A stretch of 64,000 bases of DNA from Lathyrus oleraceus (Eukaryota > Streptophyta > Magnoliopsida > Fabales > Fabaceae). Below, one piece after another: positions 56,705 through 64,000 of the stretch. The notes beneath the pieces were generated by a model that saw only the letters and a list, made by a program, of their open reading frames with translations, was not told where the DNA came from and made no database searches. Location of the stretch: the NCBI RefSeq assembly GCF_024323335.1, contig NC_066584.1:272405618-272469617 (forward strand). The letters run 5' to 3'. Positions within the stretch are counted from its first letter, which is position 1. Each line of letters begins with the position of its first letter. Made by a program: the position numbers and the translations under genes.

Positions 56705-58146
56705 TGATCGGGAAAATAGCAAGTGTACTATTTTGCCTTTTATAGTAATAATGGGGAAATTCCCTGAATGTCGATCTCAAGGACTACAAGTCAATGTCGA
56801 GTTTAAATTATCATTCAATTAAACAAAAAGTATTAATTTCATTTTTAGGTGTAAAAATATACGAATAAAGGTAAAGGTAAACAAGAATGAAAATAAGGGT
56901 TTATAGAGAAAAATGAACAATGCCAGGGAAGGTGTATGATTTATCCCTATAATAACTCCGAGTCACTGTTGCATCAACAAATATCAATTACTATCAGTTC
57001 TTAAGGGTATTTTCTCCCAAGTCCTTGGTGAGAAAACCTTTAATCAATCTACCCTAATTTATATGTCCATAGCCAATTAAGGTGAAGTTAAGTTTTATAA
57101 TATCAAGAATACTCTGGTTCATACAGGCCTCCCTAGTCCTAGGTGATATCTACTGTAGAGTAACATTATGAAAACCTTATCAATGGCGGTCCAGCCTAAT
57201 TGATAACCACAAATCAATCTCGATTGGTCCGAAAGAGAAAGTCATAAACACATCAAAAGGTTACCGTAAAAATTATATTATAAATGCAAATGTAAACTCA
57301 AATTCGTTATAATTCTAAATCAGGGAAACCCCCCTAGCATTGGGGGGTTTAGCTACTCATATTGTTTAAAACAAATGCAAGATAAAAATTACACATTACA
57401 AGTAATTGGATGACTTTGATCTTCAATCACTCCCGCTCATGAAAACCTTCAGCTCTTTGAGTGCCTTGCTCTTAGTAATACTTGATTGCTTCATAATACA
57501 GTATTTTATTGTATTCCAAGATGATTTTTCCTTAGGCAGAAGGTCCTCTTTTATAGTGAAAATTCCAAGCAGCAGTTGTACATGTCCAAAAATATCTCTG
57601 AAAAAGCCCAATGAACAAAAGTCCGAGAAAATTGAAATTTTGGGCTTGGGCTGACACGGCCCGTGTCAGCTTACACGAGTGGCCGTGTCAGCCTACTTTC
57701 CTGGCTGACACGCCTTTGGCATGGGTGACATGGCTGGGTTTGGTTCCTGACACGACCCGTGTCAGCTGACACAGGTGGCCATGTCAGGCTACTGTTTTCT
57801 ACAACACGCCCTCCTTTGCCTGACACGGCCCGTGTCAGGTGACACGGGTGGCCGTGTCAGGCCTCCTGTATCGGGGTTTTCAGCTCCTTTACTTGCCGGA
57901 ATCTCGCACTGTCTCGTTCTGAGTTCCTTGGTTCTTCTACCTGGACCTGTCGGACAAAAACACAGCTATCACACGCATAAAATCACAAAAATAAAATTAA
58001 AATATAACAATGATTGAAAATGCTTAAATATAATACCGGAAGTAAAATTGACTCGAAAAGTATAAAAAATGCTTGCACAGTGTTTCAAAAGCCTCGGTTT
58101 CTTGACGGATCAGTAACGAAAATTTAATGTAAATGGTGACTGATCA
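56705..58146 (-). repeat. 3' LTR of the minus-strand Athila element, 1442 bp
   Basis: Read on the minus strand it starts TGATCAGTCACCATTTAC (58146 downward) and ends TTTTCCCGATCA (56705). It is the same family as the solo LTR at 22036-23389. Just upstream in element sense (58147-58160) is the polypurine tract AGTTTGGGGTTG. It contains four clusters of TGACACGG-CCCGTGTCA (57650-57860) and the GC hairpin at 57329-57347. The 5' LTR is beyond the window. Confidence 0.85.
57329..57347. promoter_or_regulatory. Conserved GC hairpin in Athila 3' LTR
   Basis: Six C, TAGCATT loop, six G: the reverse complement of the hairpin at 22732-22750 in the solo LTR. Possible RNA structure near the transcript start or poly(A) site; that role is inferred only from conservation. 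Confidence 0.5.
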
Positions 58147-58160
58147 CAACCCCAAACTTA

Positions 58161-59514
58161 GCTCATTGCTTGTCCGCAAGTAATGTTTCAGACAACACTG
58201 TCACTCCCCCGAATTCTTTATGTTTCCCACCATTGTTGAGATCATTCGCTGATGTCTTCCCTTTTTCCTTCCATAAGTCCTGCTTTTTCCTTGTATGTTT
58301 TCAATCGCACTTCCACTTCAAAGTACCATTTCACCTGTCAGCTTAAATCACATTCTCACCAATTCTCTCGGGGTTAAGTGTTTGCACTCATAATTCAGAA
58401 TATGCAATATCAACACGTAAGTTTGAATAGTCTCTCTTTTCATATCACATACACATAATACACACACTTTTGAGGTCTTTCGGATTGTAACCTGGCTTGG
58501 GTTAGGGTGTGGATATTCAAACAAAAATGGGAAACAAGTGTATTTTTGGTTCAGAGTCGATGTTACATACTGTGTTTGTTTCTTTTGTTTGCTCGGTTTT
58601 CTTTTTTTTTATATTTTTCTACCGAGTGCCCTTTTTCGTGCTTCTTTTTGAATCTTCGAGTTATAAAATTTTTCTCTTTTTTCTTTCTCTCGATGATTTC
58701 CTATTTCATTCATTTTTTCTTTTTATTTCCGCACTTTCTTGGGGTTTGGGAGCTTTTGGGGTTTTTTACCCCAAACTTAGCTTTTCAACACAGTTTAAAT
58801 GCATTAACATGACTATGAACAGGGTACGGAAGTGTTTTGGCCAAGGGGTACATTTATGGGGTTTACACAAACAAATGGATACAGACTCAAATAGGGTTAA
58901 CAAGGGATATAATCATTTAGGATGGCTAGAAAGGCTCAGGGTTAATTTCAAACAACGTGCCTCAGTGTGTGTATCATGCAGTGACAGTCCTAGAGAATCT
59001 ACGCAAATTTAGAGTGATAAAGACAAACCTGAATATCGCTCATGATGATCACATGTGTTTGGATTTTTATGACTCACCCTGTTTGGTTAAGCTTTGACAG
59101 TATCCATAATGCTCTTTAGCGTGGTGCGACTTCTTCCTCACTTCGGAATGTACAGGACACTTATGTTAGTTAAGTTGTATACGTTGCGTCCGATCTTACT
59201 TTCAACAGTGTCAACTTCCTGGGGAGATCCTTCACAACAAGCAATGGTAAATGGCATGATCCTTTCATCCACTCCCAATCGTGATAATTACTATTTCCAA
59301 CATATCACGACTTGAAACACTTGCAGTATAATGTACCTTCAAACAGAAAAACCAAATCTAGAATGCACAAAAGTAAAATAACACAATACTGAGATAAAAT
59401 AACAAAATACTGAAAATAAAATAACAGTAAAAGACATAAAATCTCCCCCACACTTGAACTCAACATTGGCCTCAATGTTTGCGAACAATAGCGAAGAAGG
59501 ACACTCACAGTACC
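58161..59514 (-). other. Athila 3' untranslated region
   Basis: A long non-coding stretch between the downstream ORF and the LTR. It contains T-rich low-complexity sequence at 58560-58790 that opens Phe-rich frames by composition only. The end CCCCAAACTTAGC also occurs at 58770, a second copy of polypurine-like sequence. Confidence 0.5.
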
Positions 59515-60825
59515 CTACTGAGGAGGTGGCTGTGGGAAATGCAGCATCAACTGTCGCATCATGCTGCTCATCTCATCCAACATTGCCCCCTGACGGGCTT
59601 GCTCAATGCCTTGTCGTTGTTGTTCCGTCCTCAAGTCACCTATTTCGGTTTGTACCCAGATCCATTGGTCAGTGGACCAGGAAGATGAACCTGCCTCCTG
59701 CTGGGTAGGTTCTCGATGTGGTGGTACAAACTGCTCCTAAGGTGCTTGAGTTTCTTCTTCTTCTGCCTCTGTGCCCTCCACCTGGTCATCTATAAATTGA
59801 TCACCTGCAGTAAAATGGTCAGTTTCGTGGCCTTCCTCCGTGTCGGGGTCAGCACTCACATACAGCCAATTGGCACAGTCAGTAATAGCAACTTTGTCCG
59901 GACCCGGTAGAGCGATAATAAATCTCTTATGGATAAGCACAGAATAGTAAGTAGGGGCAACAACAATCATACCTTGTGAAATTAGAGCAGACATGTCAAT
60001 TTTGGTCTTACCTGCAATTGGCGTGTCTTCGAGTAAAACAGCTTGATACCCGAAATGCTCAGTGATTTGGGTGATCATCCCACCTACAGATATGCCTCTG
60101 GAGTCGGCTCGGCCAACTCTTCCCAGATAGTCCGCTGCAAAGGCAGCTGCTACATTGATGGCCTTGTTTTGTGTCATCGAGTACATAAAGAATATCTCTC
60201 TCTGAGTAGCTACCCTTGTGATATTGCCTCTTCCAAACAGGGTGTAGGCCAAACCGTTTTGAGCATACCTGAAACATGGATTCTGGATGCCCGAGGCCTT
60301 AGCACCTTTGGAGGTGTAATTCGTCCTCCTGGTGATGGCAATCTATAAATCCTTAGGTGAGAACCCATTTGGGACCGCTCCTGGTCCGTACAGAGGGAGT
60401 CGGAGTATCGCTGCTAACTCCCCAATAGACAGTTCATGATAATTTTTAAACAATCGAAAATGCAAAGTGCCGAAATAATACATGTTCGTGTCTATCCACC
60501 ACTTCTCGAGCTGGAATTCCAACGTGCTAAGGAATTCGAGAGTGATGCGCTCGTATGTCGGCGCTTCCAGGCTCATGAACTCTAGCATTCCTAAAACGTG
60601 GAACATCCAGTATACCTCCATTTTGAGCCCTAGTGCGTTCAGAGTATGCTCACACATGTACCTCATCGGCGTGAGTTTGCACTTCCGGTGAATTTGATAT
60701 CTCTTTTCTTGTTCCGGATTATCAAACACGATGTTGTGTGGATTTGCATTCCGACTCGGGCGCATCCGTGACTTCGCCATCTCCGCGAGCTGCTGCTTTC
60801 CGGTGAGAATTCTCCTCGGGGGCAT
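59515..60825 (-). pseudogene. Athila downstream ORF (PF03078, 'Athila ORF-1' type), two in-frame amber stops
   Basis: From ATG at 60825 (MPPRRILTGKQQLAEMAKSR) one frame of 437 codons runs to TAG at 59515-59517. It is broken only by TAG at 60343-60345 and 59737-59739. Motifs: HVLGMLEFMSLEAPTYERIT, ITLEFLSTLEFQLEKWW, LSIGELAAILRLPLYG, and after the first stop ASGIQNPCFRYAQNG, FMYSMTQNKAINVAAAFAADYL, then a Gln-rich tail. It resembles the Athila ORF-1 family found in plant genomes next to Athila pol. Position after pol is that of env in viruses, but I see no membrane-protein features. Function unknown. In both stops CAG (Gln) is the likely ancestral codon. Confidence 0.65.
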
Positions 60826-61772
60826 TTTGGACCTACACAAATAGAAATTATTTGAACTATGGAGTTAGGAAATTCTGAAACCGTGGTTAGAACGGGGACG
60901 GCGAGTAGAGTAATATTTGTGAAGGGTGTTTTTACGATAGGTGAGTGGAAGTGTGGGTTATGGAAGGTTTTAGGTAGTGGGGTTTGTGAGTTTAAATGGA
61001 GGTTGGAAGGTTTTGAGAGAAAGGGAATAAGAGTGATGAGAGAGAATGATGAGATGGTAAAAAAAAATCTGATAATGATAAGGTGAATGGGGAAAATTTG
61101 TGGTTAATGGTGGATTAAATGTGTGGGTCCCACTTAAAATTCGGATTTCCAAAAAAAATTCAAAATTTCCGCCTGCCTGACACGGGTGACCGTGTCAGGC
61201 TACTGTCCCTCACCACGGTTTTGGTATTATCTTCAGTGATCCTGACACGGCCACCCCTGTCAGGCTACTGTTGATAAATAAAATTTCCTTTCACCTTCAG
61301 TGTTCCTGACACGGCCCGTGTCAGGCCATTGTTTTTCCACTTTTTGGCCTGATTTTGCATCCTCCTGACACGGCCCGTGTCAGGCTTCCCTTTTGGCCGT
61401 TTTTTTGGCTTTTTCTCCTATTCAACCGTCCGGTACCTCTAGCCACGTTGATTATCCTTTTGCATGACTTAGACATTTGTTGACGTGATGTTCCCTCCTT
61501 GTAGAGCTCCTGTGTAAACCTACAAACATACATAACTGATTAAATTTAAAATGCATGGGTTGCCTCCCACGAAGCGCTTTGTTTAACGTCGCATGGCTCG
61601 ACAGTTCTCCGTCTGTTTAGTTGAGACGAATTTTGTCTATTAGACCACCCTTCTGGTCTTGTAGGTACCGTTTGACTCTCTGCCCATTCACTTTGAACAT
61701 GTCTCCGTTTGCGGGATTTCTTAGTTCAACGGCTCCATGCGGAAATACTTTTTGTATCACAAAGGGTCCCGA
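60826..61772 (-). other. Athila spacer between pol and downstream ORF
   Basis: No coding sequence. It holds four clusters of TGACACGG-CCCGTGTCA-like palindrome (near 61178, 61238, 61303 and 61364), the same motif as in the LTR, and TGCATGGGTTGCCTCCCACG at about 61551. Confidence 0.55.
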
Positions 61773-64000
61773 CTATCTTGACCTTAGTTTCCCTGGAAAT
61801 AGCTTCAACCGTGAATTGAATAATAGGACCAGTTGTCCTTCTTGAAGTTCTTTCTTCTTAATGTGTCTGTCATGCCATGTTTTGGTTTGCTCTTTGTATA
61901 TCTTGGCATTCTCATATGCTCGATTTCTGGATTCTTCCAGCTCTTGTAATTGGAGGATCCGAGATTTATCCAACTTGGAAAGATCATAGTTGAGGAATTT
62001 GGTATCCCAGAATGCTTTGTGCTCAAGTTCGAGTGGTAGATGACAAGCTTTACCATAGACCAGTTGATACGGGGACATACCTATTGGTGTTTTAAATGTT
62101 GTTCGGTATGCCCAGAGTGCATCATCTAGCTTGATTAACCAATCTTTTTGTGAGGCACTAACAGTCTTTTCTAGGTTTTTCTTGATCTGCCGATTTGATA
62201 CCTCAACCTGTCCACTAGTCTGGGGGTGGTATGGTGTGGCGATTCTATGCTTGACATTGTATTTCCTCAGCAGGTTCTCCATTAGCTTGTTGAGGAAGTG
62301 GGTACCTTCGTCACTAATCAATGCTCTTAGTACCCCAAACCGTGCAAAGATATAATTCTTGAGGAAATTTATTACCACTTTCATGTCATTCGTGGGCAGT
62401 ACTACTGCTTCCACCCATTTCGACACATAGTCAACCGCGACCATAATGTATTTCTTTCCAAAGGACGGTGGGAAGGGTCCCATAAAATCTATTCCCCACA
62501 CATCGAACAGTTTTACATCTAACATGGCATTCTGAGGCATCTGATTTCGGTTAGATATGTTTCATGTTCTCTGACATCTGTCGCACTCTTTTACCACTTC
62601 TTGTGCATCTTTGAACAGTGTATGCCAGTACAATCCAGACTGGAGGACTTTTGTTGCGGTTCTATCTCCGCTAAAATGTCTTCCATATTCTGAGTTGTGA
62701 CAGGCTTTTAGGATGTCCCTTTGCTCTTCCTCTAGAACACATCTCCTGACCAGGCCATCTAATCCCTTTTTGTAAAGGAATGGATCATCCCACACATAAA
62801 ACCTGCAATCATGCAAAAAAAATCTTCTGTTAGAGTCAAAGTCATCAGGTATTAGTCCACCTACCACAAAGTTCGTGTAATCGGCAAACCATGGGATATG
62901 CGTAACGGCTAGGATACGTTCGTCTGTGAACTCATCTCTGATGGGGTGTGTTTCTTCTGTTTCTTGAATCGGAGTCATCCAAGACAAGTGATCAGCAACA
63001 GTGTTTTCACTACCTTTTTGTCTCTGATTTTCAGGTCGAATTCTTGTAGTAGTAGGATCCACCGCAACAGCCTTGGCTTTGATTCCTGTTTGGCGAAAAG
63101 ATATTTTAAAGCAGCATGGTCAGTATACACAATTACCTTTAATCCCAACAGATAGGATCTGAACTTATCAAACGCGTACGCAACTGCTAGGAGTTCTTTT
63201 TTAGTGGTTGCATAGTTCATTTGAGCAGGGTTCAATACGTGGCTTGCATAATAGATCACATGCAAGAGCTCATCCTTGTGTTGCCCTAGTACTGCCCCTA
63301 CTGCGTTATCACTAGCATCGCACATTATCTCAAAAGGAAGAGACCAATCAGGGGTAATAACTATGGGGGCTGACACAAGTTCCTTCTTCAAGGTCTCGAA
63401 GGCTTGCATGCACTCCTTATCAAATAAGAACGGTGTAACCTTCACCAGTAGACTAGTTAGTGGTTTTGCGATTTTGGAGAAATCTCTTATGAACCTGCGG
63501 TAGAACCTCGCATGTCCTAAGAAGCTTCATATGCCTTTTTCATTTACCGGAGGTGGTAAATTTGCTATTACCTCCACTTTTTCTATGTCCACTTCGATAC
63601 CTTGGTTGGAGATCTTGTGTCCCAAGACTATTCCTTCACGTACCATGAAGTGACACTTTTCCCAATTCAGGATCAAATTTGTTTGCTGGCATCTTTCTAA
63701 CACAAGTGACAAGTTAGTCAAACAATTATCAAATGAAGAACCGAATACTGAAAAGTCATCCATAAATACTTCCATATGCTTTTCGAGCATGTCAGCAAAG
63801 ATTGATGTCATACACCTTTGAAAAGTGGTTGGTGCGTTGCACAACCCAAATGGCATTCTTCTATAAGCAAAAATACCATAGGGGCATGTGAATGCAGTCT
63901 TCTCTTGATCTTAGGGGGCAACAGCAATCTGGTTGTACCCCGAGTAACCATCTAGGAAACAATAGTAATCGTGGCCGACTAACCTTTCCAGCATTTGATC
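61773..64000 (-). pseudogene. Athila pol remnant: RT, RNase H and integrase
   Basis: Right to left: reverse transcriptase from beyond the window (MPFGLCNAPTTFQRCM, active site FMDD in EVFMDDFSVFG, near 63745); a stop near 63526; RNase H 63445-62975 ([31 protein letters not shown]); a frameshift near 63010; integrase zinc region 62975-62562 (CHNSEYGRHFSGDRTA, CDRCQR); and integrase core 62540-61773 ([39 protein letters not shown] and E all present). The FMDDFSVFG and [15 protein letters not shown] phrases are characteristic of Athila. Gag and protease lie beyond the window. Confidence 0.88.

Larger units (their letters stand above)
56705..64000 (-). mobile_element. Athila-type Ty3/gypsy retrotransposon, minus strand, 5' part beyond the window
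   Basis: In element order (right to left): pol (64000-61773), spacer with TGACACGG repeats (61772-60826), ORF in the env position (60825-59515), untranslated region, polypurine tract, 3' LTR. Frameshifts in pol and two stops in the downstream ORF show it is inactive, though less decayed than the copia remnants. Confidence 0.85.

Overview
This is nuclear plant DNA, most likely from a legume with a large genome. The evidence is one two-exon fatty-acid elongase gene (KCS2/KCS20 clade) in a sea of plant transposons, AT-rich spacers, long TA/GA microsatellites and nested LTR retrotransposons. The legume placement rests mainly on Ogre-like LTR remnants and is an inference. No rRNA, tRNA or CRISPR array was recognised.

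Layout: 1-2838 is the 3' part of a Mutator-like element (MULE-A). 4800-10525 is a fuller copy of the same family (MULE-B), with ~200-bp terminal inverted repeats and a near-perfect 9-bp target duplication. It carries a plant-mobile-domain (PMD) gene back-to-back with a MURA-type transposase. 11240-13477 is KCS, whose only intron holds ~258 bp of TA repeat. 14948-20462 is a CACTA transposon inserted in a GA microsatellite; it carries a PF03004/Ulp1-protease gene with a tandemly amplified exon. 22036-23389 is an Athila-type solo LTR, and 24686-25147 is a copia-type solo LTR lying between LINE fragments. 27190-31600 is a third MULE (MULE-C) with a FAR1/MULE transposase joined to an OTU-like domain that has lost its catalytic Cys. 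33300-43230 is a patchwork of copia, LINE, Ogre-like LTR and hAT sequence.

43523-53862 is the best preserved mobile element. It is a 10.3-kb Ty3/gypsy Tat-lineage retrotransposon with two 600-bp LTRs that read identically, a perfect 5-bp target duplication and an uninterrupted 1866-codon gag-pol with dual RNase H. It also has a spliced three-exon antisense gene with its own TATA box and G-box. The element sits inside an older Ogre-like LTR of opposite orientation, which was also hit by a hAT element (55404-56292). That tract ends at an Athila element on the minus strand (56705 to beyond 64000).

KCS is the only apparently functional host gene. The Tat element is the only one whose coding regions all look intact. 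The other elements are decayed to varying degrees, including stops that look like CAG-to-TAG deamination in Athila. Coordinates of exons, repeats and duplications come from reading the sequence. Family names come from recognised motifs, without database searches.
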